Assembly (NCBI GenBank): GCA_014529385.2
Contig: CM043950.1
Span: 77,805,935 to 77,869,934, forward strand
DNA length: 64,000 bases
Direction of reading: 5' to 3'
Origin: Adiantum capillus-veneris
Taxonomy: Eukaryota > Streptophyta > Polypodiopsida > Polypodiales > Pteridaceae
The notes under the pieces were generated by a model. It was not told the DNA's origin, did no database searches, and worked only from the letters and a program-made list of their open reading frames with translations. Below, piece after piece: positions 40,800 through 52,435 of this stretch. Each line of letters opens with the position of its first letter. Within the stretch, counting starts at the first letter, position 1. The translations under genes were made by a program, and so were the position numbers.

Positions 40800-43700
40800 A
40801 AGATTTACAAAGTTATAAGATCGATAGCATAGTTCCATCCATCCCCCAGTCCTCCTTCTTGGAGCAAAACAGATCCAAGGCAATCACCACAAGCATCACA
40901 TTGGACCTCAAATGGTTTTTAGAGATCCGGTAGTGTAAGCACAAGTTGAGAGATAAGCTTTTCTTTAAGCTTTTCGAAAGCATTGTTCTCCTTAGCAGAC
41001 CATGTATACCTAACACTTTTCTTTGTTAGGTCATGTAATGGTCCCGCAATTTGTGAGAACTTTTCTATGAAGCGTCTATAGTATGCACACATACCTATAA
41101 ATCTTCTTAGTTCATGAAGATTCCTTGGTTTAGGCCATCCTTTTATTACCTCTAACTTGGATGGATACATTTGGATGCCATCTTGAGAGATAATGTGACC
41201 TAAATACTGAATCTCTTGCAAGAAAAATTCACTTTTCTTTTGATTAACATAAAGTTTATTCTCTCTTAAAACTTGAAATATTACCTGGAGGTGTTGCTTG
41301 TGTTCCTCCAATGAATTAGAGTAGATGATAATATCATCAAAGAACACTCCAGTGAAGGTTCGATGAGGCCTGAACAGCTTCTCCATCAAGCGGTTGAATG
41401 TGGCTGGTGTATTGGTCAAGCCAAAAGGCATGACAATGTATTCATAAAGACCAAATGTAGTACGAAATGCGGTCTTTACAATGTCTTGATCAACTATCCT
41501 TATTTGATGATAGCCACTTTTTAGGTCAATCCTACTGAAGTAGGTCGATCCTTGTAGCTTATCAAATAGGTCTTCTACCCGTGGAACGGAAAACCTATTC
41601 TTGATAGTGATCCTATTTAGTGCTCTATAGTCGACACACATGCGATATAAGCCGTCTTTCTTTTGCACTAATAGCACAGGTGAGCAAAATGAAGATGAGC
41701 TAGGCCTAACCATGCCCTTATCAACTAACTCATGCACTTGCCGCATAATCTCCTCTTGTTGAGCTTGAGAAAATCTATAAGGAGGTTTGTTAGGCGGTGA
41801 ACTTCCTGGAAGAAGTTCAATTGCATGGTCATCATTACCTCGTTTAGGAGGTAGATCACAAGGGATGTCGTCAATAAAAACATCTTGAAACCCCTTGAGA
41901 AAATTGGATAACTCTAATTCCTTTTGGTTGCTTTTATTTTCTTTTGCTAAAGCATTAGGTTCATTTTGAGAATCTTTAACAAAAATGATGTACATGGAAA
42001 TAGAGCTCTTTATTGACTTGTTGAAAGCTGGTGTATGTACAATGGGGATGGTGGTACCCATCTCCTTAGCATCTATATACATGTCTTTTTCCCTGAACTT
42101 AAAGGAGATTCTCCTTTCAGGAAATTTAACATCAACAGCTAGGCGGTCAAACCATGGTGCCCCTAGGATTACATCCTCATGCTTGAGAGGAGGGATAAAT
42201 AAGTCCTCTTTGTCCACATAGCCTTGGACATGAAGCCTCAATTTCCCGATTAAGGGAGTGACTGAAGCTTCTTGCCCCTTGAAGGCACTGTCTGCGGGTA
42301 GGATATGTCCCATCTCGTAGGATTGTATGCCTAGCTTGGTGGCTAACTCCATAGATATGAAATTGTGAGTAGAACCAGGGTCAAAGAGAATAAAAGCATC
42401 ATGTTCTCTTACCTTTCCCCAAGCATGGCATAGAGGAGATCCTTTGTGGTGAGTTTGGTGAGTCTCCTCCTCTTGGATTTCAACCAAAGAAGCTCTAGGA
42501 GGATCTTGGCGGTTGTTCTTTTGGGGACAAGCGCGGTACGCATGCCCTTGTTCGCCGCACTTGAAACACCAGCTATCCTTACGATAACGCTCAAGATCTT
42601 CAGGAGAGAGTTTATTCTTTCCTTTGTAAACTCCCTTCTCTTTAGCTTTGTTGGAATTGCCCTTAGGAGACTTTTGGACATTGTCCTTCCCCTTAGGCTC
42701 ATTGGAACCCTTGTTTTCCGGGGGCTTATTATTTCTTTTACCCCCCGTTTGGAAATTGATTCGAGAGGCCACCATAGTATGGTGTATTACCGCCGATATG
42801 GTACGTGGCCTTTGGGAGTTGACATACTCCGCCATTTCTTCGGTTAAGCCCACACAACATTGTTGCTTTTGCTCTCCAAAATCCAACTTTTTGAAGACAG
42901 TGGATTTGAGTTGTAGGTCCCAAAACTTGTCTACATATTTGTGGATGGATTCATTGGGAGAGAGCTTTAAGCTTCGCCATTCGGTGAGTACTTTGTCTTT
43001 GGCATCAGTGGCCAAAAACTGCTTCATAATGGAAGCTCTTAAAGCCTTCCATGTTTGTGGAGCTTCACCGTTGGCTCGTAGGCTAGACCACCATTGTCTG
43101 GCGGACTTTTGAAAGTGCATAGCTACATGGCGTAGCTTAGAGGACTCCGTGAAGCCCTCATCTCCAAACGCCGCATCAAATTGCTGGATAAAGGCCAAGA
43201 CTTTGTCCGTAGCACCGAAGGTGCCATCATAGGTAAGGAAAGAGATGCTCTTCCCTCCCTCTTTGAATTTCTTCAGCTTGGACGACCTCTTCCATGCGGC
43301 ATAGGATTTCCTATGGCCTCTTCTTTTTTATGGTTCAAAAGTTGAACCATCACTTTCTTTAGAAGGTGAAGAATTTGAAGAAGGTGGAGAAGAGGGTGAC
43401 CTCTTTCTCGCCTTTTTCTTGTCTTGATCTTTGTCGTCTTCACCATAGCTTTCATGAGAGGAAGAGGATGAAGAAGATGGAGAAGAGGGTGTCCTCTTTC
43501 TCGCCTTTTTCTTCTCTTACTTTTTATCATCCCTCTTTGAATTGTGGTGAGGAGAAGAATACGATGGTCTTCTCCGCTTTGGTGGTGATGGAGAGCGTTT
43601 AGCCCGCCATCTTCGTGGAGCCATCTCCGCCGAGGTGGCGGGAGACTCGCTTCTTTCTCATTCCTTCGGTGGAGGCTCTTGAGTTCTCCTTTGGAAATGA

Positions 43701-44014
43701 GATGCATCATCAAGAAGTAAATTATTGAGCCCTTCATATGGATTCTCTTCTTCTTCCCGAATCGGAGAGAGACCTCTTTTGGTAGTCTCACAAGGATGCT
43801 TCCTAGGTGTTCTCTCATCATGGTGACGAGCTTGGAGAATCCCATGAGCACGGAGCTTCCGGTTCACTTCACTATGGAGAGATGGATTTCCCATGGCTTG
43901 TTGAAGCCTAGAAACAAGATAGTTAACAAGCATTGAAGCATCATTAGTAGCTTGCTCATGAGCAAAATCAAAGTTATCAACATTAATTTAACTCTCTTTA
44001 CTATTGTCAGCCAT
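40800..44014 (-). pseudogene. Gag-protease-RT of element H (759 codons open in one block)
   Basis: One frame from ATG 44014 to the RNase H start, with stops TAA at 43990-43988, 43519-43517, 43330-43328 and 40921-40919. Open block 43198-40919: Gag capsid (W-W-S-S-L, F-L-A-T-D-A), CCHC knuckle C-F-K-C-G-E-Q-G-H-A-Y-R-A-C, protease I-L-F-D-P-G-S-T-H-N-F-I, full RT with F-F-D-D and Y-L-G-H-I-I-S. After the last TAA the RNase H start (P-F-E-V-Q-C-D-A-C-G) is readable for about 30 codons. The Gag N-terminus has two Ser-rich, R/K-flanked modules (see 43366-43560). Confidence 0.9.
43366..43560 (-). repeat. Duplicated Ser/Arg/Lys-rich module in Gag of element H
   Basis: Two imperfect copies of a K-K-A-R-K-R-x-P-S-S-P module, each followed by a serine run, lie in tandem on the minus strand (about 43525-43450 and 43430-43366). 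Such tracts are intrinsically disordered and resemble RS-type sequences. Confidence 0.65.
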
Positions 44015-44417
44015 TCTAACAACTTTTAGGTGTAAACTTTTTAGGTATACTTTGGCACTTCAAGCCCTAGTTGCTACTCCTCTTTACCCCTTTAGAAAAA
44101 TCACTCAAGCTACTGTACCCGCGACTCGAATACCATTAATTTCAAGGAATAGAAGAGAGGGTCTTTCGACACCAAAATAGCACCAGCTCCTGTCAAGCTT
44201 CTAATAGCTCAATAGTGGTTAACCGTAGGAAAGACCCGTAGGACTCCACTATTAAGACCATAGCTCTTGACGGTGATGCCCCGTTAACTGCACAAAGGCA
44301 GGCGCACTACAAGGCTGAAAAATCCCTATTCTACTTACTCACAGGCAATTAATAATACCAACCATTTGTAGCTAGCTTGAGGACCTCCCTTATTGAGCAA
44401 GAAAAGAGAAACCTTGA

Positions 44418-44429
44418 GCTCTGATACCA
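44418..44429 (-). promoter_or_regulatory. Primer binding site of element H
   Basis: TGGTATCAGAGC on the minus strand, complementary to the 3' end of plant initiator tRNA-Met, next to the LTR end TGTTACA. Confidence 0.88.
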
Positions 44430-44430
44430 A

Positions 44431-45234
44431 TGTAACATTTAATGGCCTAATAACTTATGTGTAGCGGAAATTAGCATGAACATAGTGGGAATTTCATTAG
44501 AATAGATTCCTAATGAGAATTACAAGAGTGCTTGGGTGGAGAGAGCAACAAAAAGCATAACACCTAGTTAGATAACATCAACAATGCTTTCAAAAGAGAG
44601 AGAAATTAAGCTATTGACAACAATTGAGGACTGGATTTGCATGGATCCGGTCCCACCTCCAAAAGGCTTTGTATTATGGTTTCTCCCATCAAGAGAGACA
44701 TTGTACAATACAATTCTTTGTGTTCCTTCAAGACTAGCTAGTGCAATGAAGATGGAAGTTTCATACACCAAGCAAAACACTTAATCAAACACAACTTGAA
44801 TTATCCCCGTTCTCAGACCCAAGACCTCACACACCTTCTAAGATGGTGAGAGCTAGCACGGTATGACAGCAGATTGAGAGGAAGAAGGAGTATCTTATGA
44901 GAAAGATGTACATCTCCTCACATAATCACTCATAGTAGCATATCTTAGCTTAGTAATTAGCTTGGTAGAGGAGATGAGCATGCATTGAAGCTTGGATCTT
45001 GGTTGGATTTGCATCCACATTCCAAGAGAGTGTTGATGTAGGCTTCGATCTCACAAGCTTGGAGTAGGTGATGAGCTCTCCATTAAAGCTTGGGAGGAGA
45101 TAGAGTATTCTTCCTTCACACATGGTCAAGTGTGAGTGTGTGTGTGTCAATGCCAAGCAAAAATCAGCCCCCTCTCTCTCTTGGGCGAGCCCTTGTTGCT
45201 AATTTGGTCTGGCTTTTGCCTCATTGGACCTCCC
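44431..45234 (-). repeat. LTR of element H, inner part (continues beyond 50793)
   Basis: Ends in TGTTACA at 44431 next to the primer site. There is no second LTR to mark the outer end. The motif TCATTGGACC near 45221 recurs past the copia insertion at 50903 and beyond, showing the same unit continues there. Confidence 0.65.
45230..45234 (+). other. Target site duplication CTCCC (left) of copia I
   Basis: Matches CTCCC at 50789-50793 exactly. Confidence 0.93.
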
Positions 45235-46002
45235 TGTTAAGTATGGAGCCTGATTTACCCTTGTAATTTTCTATGGTAAAAGCGCACATTTGTAAGGCCC
45301 CCATTATGAGGAGAAGCCATCGTGTGTGAAGGAAAATCACTCACCGAAAACCAAAATTTTCACGGACAAGAATCAGGGCCAACTTTAAAGGCCGAAATAT
45401 TCCTTTTCGCCGAAATATTATGGACGGACGGCGGCCGGAAAGTGGTCGGAAAACAACCGGTTGGTTGGCCGGTGGCCGGTAGTCAATGGCCGATGGCCGA
45501 TGGTCAGAAGTCAATGGCCGGTGGCCAACGGTCGGAAGTCAATGGCCGGTGGCCGAATTCAAAAGCGGACTTGTCTTTTCAAGGGCGGCCACACATGGGT
45601 GGATTGGAGGGTCCGATTTGGACTTATTCGCACAAGGGCGGCTACACATGGCTGTCTCTCATAAGAGAGGGCAGCCCTTTTGGCCTATAAAAGGAGGCCA
45701 TTTCTACACACATTTCATAGTGTGAAGTTGATGCAACAAGGTGAGTGTGATGTGGTGAGAGTGAAGCAAGCGGGAGCTCCATTAAGGGTATAATCCCTTT
45801 GTAAACTACTTCTTGTTTTGAAGTACTAAAGCCATTGAGTGGCTGCTTTCCCGTGGACGTAGCCCACATTGGGTGAACCACGTATATCGTGTGTACTCTC
45901 TCTCTCTCTCTCTCTACTCCATAATCTCGTGTATATAAATCTATCTCTCTCCATTAAGTAATCTACTCAATTATCTATTTAGCTACGTCTTATTTCCTAA
46001 CA
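45235..46002 (+). repeat. 5' LTR of copia I (768 bp)
   Basis: TGTTAAGTATGG...TTTCCTAACA. Contains tandem GGCCGGTGGCC/GGTAGTCAATGGCC units (about 45455-45555), a TATAAAAGGAGG box near 45688 and a CT run near 45896-45914. Confidence 0.95.
45687..45694 (+). promoter_or_regulatory. TATA box in 5' LTR of copia I
   Basis: TATAAAAG, conserved in the 3' LTR near 50461. Confidence 0.6.
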
Positions 46003-46004
46003 AC

Positions 46005-46016
46005 TGGTATCAGAGC
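46005..46016 (+). promoter_or_regulatory. Primer binding site of copia I
   Basis: TGGTATCAGAGC, two bases after the LTR; initiator tRNA-Met type. Confidence 0.92.
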
Positions 46017-46075
46017 AAGGTTTGCTCGTAGCTAAATTATCTCAAGGAAAGGATTCCTTGAATTGAGTGGGAGTT

Positions 46076-47377
46076 ATGGCGGAGGAAGGGAAGCTCAAGA
46101 TTGAGAAGTTCAACGGCAAAAACTACCAACATTGGAAGATGCAGATTGAAGACTATCTCTACCAGAAGGACCTCTATTTGCCACTAGGCGGTCTTGCGAA
46201 GAAGCTCGCAACAATGGCAGATGAAGCATGGATTGTCCTTGATCGAAAGGCACTGGGAACAATCCGGTTAAGCTTGGCGTCAATGATGGCCTTCAATGTT
46301 TCGGAGATGAAGACCACGGAGGACTTGATGAAGTCACTTGACGACTTCTACGAGAAACCATCGGCATCCAATAAGGTATTTCTTATGAAGCGCTTGTTCA
46401 ATCTAAAGATGGCAGAGAATGGTTCAGTTGCAGAACACCTAAATGACTTTAACACAAACATAAGTCAACTTCGATCAGTGAAAATCAATTTCGATGACGA
46501 AGTGCGAGCTCTCCTTATACTATCATCTCTACCGGATAGTTGGGACAGCCTTGTGATGGCTGTAAGTAATTCTATCTCTGGTAGAAATACTCTTAAGTTT
46601 GATGATGTTGTGGGTGTTCTCCTAAGCAAGGAAATGCGAAGGAGAAGCACAGGAGAATCATCAAGTGCTGCACTATCAGTGGAAACAAGAGGAAGGCTTA
46701 AGGAGAGGTTCAAAAACCAAAAGGGTCGTGATCGCTCAAGGCGGAGCAAGTCACGCACAAAGTCAGTTCTTGAATGTTGGAACTATGGCAAGAAGGGCCA
46801 CATCAAGAAGGATTGCTGGTCCAAGAAGAAGAAGAAGACAGAGTCTCAAGACATCAAGCCAACATCGGAGGCCAATGTGGCAGGTAAAGTAGAGCAAGAT
46901 GCTCTAATTCTCTCATTAGACAATGTGTCTAATTCATGGATAGTAGATTCCGGGGCTTCATTCCATGCGACACCACACAAGCAACATTTCCAAGACTACA
47001 CCAAAGGTAATTTTGGGTATGTATACTTGGGAGATGATGAAGCTTGTGAGATTGTCGGCAAAGGTACAGTTTCTGTCAAAACTGCTAGCGGAAATGAATG
47101 GAAGCTTAAAGATGTTAGGCATGTTCCTTCTCTTCGCAAAAATTTGATCTCTAAAGGACAATTGGACGATGAAGGTCACAACATTGCATTCGGAAACAAA
47201 CGGTGGAAGATCTCAAAGGGATCTTTGGTGGTTGCCAAGGGTGAAAAAGTCGGTATGCTTTACTTGTGTACTGTTAGCACGCAACCTTCAGCTTGTGCAG
47301 CAACTACAGAAGTTGACAATGCGGTGTGGCACTACCGACTTGGGCATATGAGTGCCAAAGGAATGCAAATACTTTAA
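46076..47377 (+). pseudogene. Gag, protease and GAG-pre-integrase region of copia I
   Basis: ATG 46076 begins M-A-E-E-G-K-L-K-I-E-K-F-N-G-K-N-Y, typical of copia Gag; frame open to TAA 47375-47377. The zinc knuckle reads C-W-N-Y-G-K-K-G-H-I-K-K-D-C: the second Cys is Tyr (TAT), explicable by G-to-A. Protease W-I-V-D-S-G-A-S-F-H-A-T is intact (about residue 290). The H-Y-R-L-G-H-M-S block precedes the stop. The knuckle change alone should weaken RNA packaging. Confidence 0.92.
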
Positions 47378-49087
47378 ACAAAGAAGCTTCTACCAGGTTT
47401 GAAAGAAGTGGACTTAGAGTTCTGAGAAGATTGTGTTTATGGTAAACAAAAGAGGGTAAAATTTCAAAAATCAGGAAATGAAAGAAAAAATAAAAAACTT
47501 GAGTTGGTTCATTCTGATGTTTGGGGTCCTACAAGTACACCATCACTTGGTGGCTCATTGTACTATGTAACATTCATAGACGATGAGACTAGAAAAACAT
47601 GGGTTTATGTCATGAAGAATAAATACGATGTATTTTCCATATTTCAAAAGTGGAAAGCCTTTCTGGAGAATGAAACAGGTACCAAGCTTAAATGCCTCAG
47701 ATCCGACAATGGAGGCGAATATTGCAGCCAAGCTTTTGAAAGCTTTTGTGCTAGCAATGGCATTCGGAGGCAAAGGACAACCCCAAGGACACCTCAACAA
47801 AATGGGATTTCGGAAAGGATGAACAGGACAATCATGGAATGAGCATGAAGCATGCGGCTACATGAAGGCCTACCGCTTGAGCTTTGGGCGGAAGCTGTAA
47901 GTACGTCTGTATACTTAATCAATCGGTCACCCTCAGCGGCATTGGATGGGGGAGTTCCAGAAGAGGCATGGACAGGTAAACCGGTGAATTATGCATTTCT
48001 CAAAGTGTTTGGGTGTGAGACTTTCATGCACATAGATAGAAGCCTAAGATCAAAGCTAGATGCAAAGTCCAAAAAGTGTTTCTTCATTGGCTATGGAGAA
48101 GGAGACTTTGGGTATCGCCCATGGAATCCTGAAGATGGTAAAATCTTAAGGAGTAGGGATGTAATTTTTAACGAACAAAATATGTACAAAGATTACTTGG
48201 AAAGAAAAAAAACAAAAGAAACAGGTGATGAGTACATGGAGCTTGAGGACGGTGAAGATTCAAGGACTGCAAACGGTGACAATGTGCAACAACGTCAACC
48301 AAATGAGGAGCCTCAACCTATTCCCCGAAGATCTACAAGAGCAAGTAGACCTCCAGAAAGGTTTGTTCCTTCCTTCAACCATCTCTTGATCTCAGATTCT
48401 GGAGAGCAGGAATCATATGAAGAAGCTATGCAACATGAATCCAAAGAAGAATGGACGAAGAGCATGCAAGTGGAGATGGACTCACTACATTGCAACCAAA
48501 CATGGGAGTTGGTTGAGTTGCCTAAAGGTAAGCGGGCACTTCAAAACAAATGGGTGTCCAAGCTAAAGGAAGAAGAAGGTGGGAAGAAAAGGTACAAGTC
48601 TAGGCTTGTGGTAAAAGGTTTTTCTCAAAAGAAAGGTATTGACTTCAATGAAATATTTTCTCCTGTTGTAAAAATGAACTCAATTAGGCTTGTCTTAAGC
48701 CTTGTGGCTGCTCATGATCTTAATCTCGAGAAAATGGATGTAAATACGGCATTTCCTCACGGTGACTTAGAGGAGGAAATCTACATGCTTCAACCAAAGG
48801 GGTATGAAGTAAAAGGTAAGGAGAAAATGGTTTGCAGATGAAAGAAGAGATTGTATGGTTTAAAGCAAGAATCAAGACAATGGTACTTGAAGTTTGATCG
48901 ATGGATGTTGGATCATGGATTCACAAGATGCAACTCAGATCACTGCGTCTACACGCAGAATTTGGGAGATGGGAAATTCATCATCCTAATGTTGTATGTT
49001 GATGACATGTTGATTGCAAGTGCTAACATGCAGGACATCAAAGACCTAAAAGAGGAGCTGTCCAAATATTTTTCAATGAAAGATTAG
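47378..49087 (+). pseudogene. Integrase and RT of copia I, interrupted
   Basis: Same frame, with TGA at 47423-47425, 47840-47842, 47846-47848 and 48839-48841. Integrase: D in V-H-S-D-V-W-G-P, D in S-D-N-G-G-E-Y, E in T-P-Q-Q-N-G-I-S-E-R. Then W-A-E-A-V and the RT: K-S-R-L-V-V-K-G-F, M-D-V-N-T-A-F-P-H-G-D-L, L-Y-G-L-K-Q, Y-V-D-D-M. The paired TGA codons at 47840 and 47846 fit CGA-to-TGA changes. One base is missing near 49086, shifting the frame. Confidence 0.92.
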
Positions 49088-49956
49088 GTGCTGCAAAGAG
49101 GATACTTGGTATGAAAATATCAAGGGACAGGACGAAGAAGACAATAAAGCTATCTCAAGAAGATTACATCAAGAAGGTACTAGAAAGGTTTGCAATGCAA
49201 AATGCAAAACCAGTTTCCACACCTTTGGCTGGTCATTTTAAACTAACGAAGGATATGTGTCCGAAGACACAAGAGGAGATAGCCTATATGTCTAAAGTTC
49301 CATATGCTGCAACGGTAGGTTCTCTAATGTATGCTATGGTCTGGACAAGGCCAGACATTGCACATGCAGTGGGAGTTGTGAGTAGGTTCATGGACAACCC
49401 AGGTAAAGAGCATTGGCAAGCTGTGAAGTGGATACTTAGGTATCTAAAAGGTACAACAACAAATGCTTTGTATTTTGGAGGAACTGATATTTTTTTAGAA
49501 GGGTATGCTGATGCAGATATGGCAGGTGACAAAGATACTCGAAGGAGCACTACTGGCTATGTGTTCACGATTGGAGGCACAGCAGTAAGCTGGGCTTCAA
49601 AGCTGCAGAAAGGGGTTTCACTTTCTACCACGGAAGCAGAGTATGTAGCAATGACGGAGGCAAGCAAAGAAATTCTGTGGCTTCACAGATTCTTAGAAGA
49701 GCTTGGATTCAAACAAGACAATTGTGTCTTGTATAGTGATAGCCAAAGCGCTATCCATCTTGCAAAGAACTCAGCCTTTCATTCAAGGACAAAGCACATT
49801 GAGGTGAGATATCACTTCATACGCACTCTTTTGGAAGAGGGACAACTAAAGCTAGGAAAGGTGCATACAAGTGAAAATCCTGCAGACATGTTTACAAACG
49901 TGGTCAACAAGGAGAACTTGAGCTTTTTCTCATCTTCAATCGGCATTCAAGGATAA
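49088..49956 (+). pseudogene. RT end and RNase H of copia I
   Basis: After the one-base deletion the frame resumes (L-G-M-K-I-S-R-D) and is open to 49956. RNase H blocks: Y-A-D-A-D-M-A-G, R-R-S-T-T-G-Y, T-E-A-E-Y-V-A, Y-S-D-S-Q-S-A, H-I-E-V-R-Y-H-F-I-R. Complete as a domain but out of register with the upstream part. Confidence 0.92.
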
Positions 49957-50004
49957 GAATCCAGAATGGAAAGTAGTCACAGGTTTGGCTTGGAGATCAG
50001 TCTT

Positions 50005-50015
50005 CAAGTGGGAGA
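50005..50015 (+). promoter_or_regulatory. Polypurine tract of copia I
   Basis: CAAGTGGGAGA next to the 3' LTR at 50017. Confidence 0.8.
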
Positions 50016-50016
50016 T

Positions 50017-50667
50017 TGTTAAGTATGGAGCCTGATTTACCCTTGTAATTTTCTGTGGTAAAAGCGCACATTTGTAAGGCCCCCATTATGACGAGAAACC
50101 ATCGTGCGTGAAGGAAAAAAACTCACCGGAAACCAAAATTTTCACGGACAAGAATCAGGGGCAACTTTAAAGGCCAAAATATTCCTTTTCGCCGAAATAT
50201 TATGGCCGGACGGTGGCCGGAAAGTGGTCGGAAAACAACCGGTCGGTTGGCCGGTGGCCGGTAGTCAATGGCCGATGGCCGGTAGTCGGAAGTCAATGGC
50301 CGGTGGTCGGAATTCAATGGCCGGTGGCCGAATTCAAAAGCGGACTTGTCTTCTCAAGGGCGGCCACACATGGGCGGATTGGAGGGTCCGATTTGGACTT
50401 ATTCGCACAAGGGCGGCTACACATGGTTGTCTCTCATAAGAGAGGGCAGCCCTTTTGGCCTATAAAAGGAGGCCATTTCTACACACATTTCATAGTGTGA
50501 AGTTGATGCAACAAGGTGAGTGTGAGGTGGTGAGAGTGAAGCAAGGCGGGAGCTCCATTAAGGGTATAATCCCTTTGTAAACTACTTCTTGTTTTGAAGT
50601 ACTAAAGCCATTGAGTGGCTGCTTTCCCGTGGACGTAGCCCACATTGGGTGAACCACGTATATCGTG

Positions 50668-50704
<37 letters not shown>

Positions 50705-50788
50705 CTATAATCTCGTGTATATAAATCTGTCTCTCTCCATTAAGTAATCTACTCAATTATCTATTTAGCTACGTCTTATTTCCTAACA
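50017..50788 (+). repeat. 3' LTR of copia I (772 bp)
   Basis: Aligned end to end with the 5' LTR. A few dozen substitutions and a longer CT run (50671-50701). Confidence 0.95.
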
Positions 50789-50793
50789 CTCCC
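50789..50793 (+). other. Target site duplication CTCCC (right) of copia I
   Basis: Identical to 45230-45234. Confidence 0.93.
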
Positions 50794-51535
50794 CAAGTCA
50801 AGCCAATGGGTATTAAGCAGCATAAGTGATAGCCTTCTGACATGTGTCCCCCTTTCCCCTTTTGTGAGAGCTTTAGGTAATTAAATAATTAAACTAAACT
50901 CTCATTGGACCCCTTTGCCTCCTGGCCAATAGAAATCAGGCAAGCCATGGGGCTTCTGAATGCTCATTGGACCCTTTGGGAGACTGCCCAATAGTCTTCT
51001 AGGAGACTTAATTCTCATTGGTTTCTTTTATTACATGTTTTTAAATTAATTAAACTACATTTACTCTAGCTTAATTCTCATTGATCCACTTCAAGGGTCT
51101 TCCAATAGGAATTGGGCACACCTTGTGGGCATCTGGCCTAGGGAGCTGACATGTGTCCCTCATTCCCTTTGTGTAAAGGCAGCCTGTGTGTGTGTGTGTG
51201 TCTTTCTCTCTCATCCCCTACCTTTGGGGCTCGCCCCCTCCCATGTAGGGATGTGCAAAGACTTTTAGGGCACACACAAAGCATCCAATTTTCCCTAGGG
51301 TTGACCTTTGGACACAACCTTTGAATTTTGGAACCTTAGCATTTTGGAAGTCTTAATGGGCTGAACCTTAGGGTCTTGTTAGCCCATTGTTGCACATGGC
51401 TCTTTTGCAGATGGCCCCCCCTTTGGATCCCTATTTTCCCTCCTTTGGATCCCTACTGTGGCCGGTCTGCTAGCTTAACCAATATTCTAGCTTTTTCTCC
51501 CTTGGCACTTCCCCACATTAAATGATCAGTTTAAT
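50794..51535. repeat. Probable outer part of the element H LTR, with repeated CCAAT-type blocks
   Basis: Joins the sequence at 45234 across the copia insertion. CTCATTGG and CCAATAG occur in pairs (about 50903/50935, 50961/50991, 51012 and 51071/51110), that is, CCAAT boxes in both orientations. The outer LTR boundary was not located. A GT run lies at 51188-51202. Confidence 0.45.
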
Positions 51536-51539
51536 ATGA

Positions 51540-52124
51540 GAAAATCATTTAGGAGAATTAGATATTGATTATTATGACACATTGCATCACTTTCCATCAG
51601 CTCCTTGCAAAAGAGCAATTCAATTCCTAAGAGTTATTGCCTTCTTGGGACAAGGAAATGCATTTGAAGACCTGAGAAGAAGATCAGAGTAACATCCCAT
51701 GCCAATTGATTGTTCTCTTCTTCAAGTAGCAGATAAAGATATGTCAGATTTGCAATATTTGGAGGCCGAAAAAAGAGCTTTGGTCAAGCACTACATTTGT
51801 ACATATTGTTTTGAAGACCACGAGCTTATTGATGTTTTTCGTGATGGCTCCTTGGTTGCACAAGAAGGAATACAATAGAAAAAAGAAGTTATATGCTTAG
51901 TTGAAAGTGTGGAGGAGGCAAACAACATGGAGACCAGGCTACTAGACTTTGTTAAGTCTCATGAAGATATAGAAAAATGGGATGGACTTCAACAATCCAC
52001 TTTGCAATCAGATGACACTGTGCCTATTACAAAGGAGTCCTCTCCACGAAGAGAAGAAGAAGAACAACAACAACATCCTCTCTCAATGGAGGACTTTTTG
52101 GAAATGGAGACACATGTGTTTTGA
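51540..52124 (+). pseudogene. Host-like exon, two in-frame stops
   Basis: One frame of 195 codons from 51540 to TGA 52124, cut by TAA 51690-51692 and TAG 51876-51878. It reads coherently on both sides of the stops: G-E-L-D-I-D-Y-Y-D-T-L-H-H-F-P, then C-T-Y-C-F-E-D-H-E-L-I-D-V-F-R-D-G-S-L-V, then an acidic, Gln-rich tail ending M-E-D-F-L-E-M-E-T-H-V-F. Only the last part (51909-52124) is free of stops. No family recognised; no retroelement motif. It lies upstream of the minisatellite and of the SET and FCP1-like exons on the same strand, so it may be part of the same former gene. Confidence 0.5.
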
Positions 52125-52435
52125 GCTTCTTGTGCATGTTAGTGTTTCTTGTTGCTGATTTGATACTCTTAATGTTAGATTTTTCTTTATATAGTATTGG
52201 TTTGAGTTTGTATTTTTTATCTCACGCATTCAAGGTTTGAATGTAAATAGTAAATTACTTGAGTTTTTGAATGGTGGATCTTTAGACTAAAACTATAACA
52301 TTTAATACTCACGAAGACTTAATTACTTAAGAGCTTGAACTCAATAAGTTTTGGACCTTTTATCAATACCCCCTTGATATGCTACATTAGATCATAGAAT
52401 GGTTAAATGGTGATGCTTCATAAATTGAACCTAGC
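52125..52435. other. AT-rich spacer
   Basis: No ORF or structure seen before the minisatellite-like units begin. Confidence 0.4.

Larger units (their letters stand above)
40797..45234 (-). mobile_element. Ty3/gypsy element H, 3'-truncated, LTR split by copia I
   Basis: Minus-strand order: LTR (from 44431 rightward), tRNA-iMet-type primer site, gag, protease, RT, then RNase H cut off at about 40797-40860. No integrase and no 3' LTR. Its LTR is interrupted at 45234/50794 by copia element I. The RT blocks (Y-R-M-C-V-D-Y-R-A-L-N, F-D-D-I-I-I-Y-S) are chromovirus-like, distinct from elements A and B. Confidence 0.88.
45235..50788 (+). mobile_element. Ty1/copia retrotransposon I (complete, Tork-like)
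   Basis: LTRs 45235-46002 and 50017-50788, initiator tRNA-Met primer site, gag-protease-integrase-RT-RNase H in copia order, purine tract, and perfect 5-bp target duplication. Nested in the LTR region of element H, so younger than H. Five stops and a one-base deletion inactivate the polyprotein. RT and RNase H motifs resemble the Tork/Tnt1 group. Confidence 0.96.

Noticed and set aside
43273-43851. 192-codon Arg/His/Leu frame on minus
   Set aside because: It is the alternative frame of the Ser-rich Gag modules of element H, which continue the true Gag frame.
45322-45725. Frames of about 67-122 codons in the copia I LTRs
   Set aside because: They translate the GGCCGGTGGCC repeat in several frames at once; not conserved in frame.
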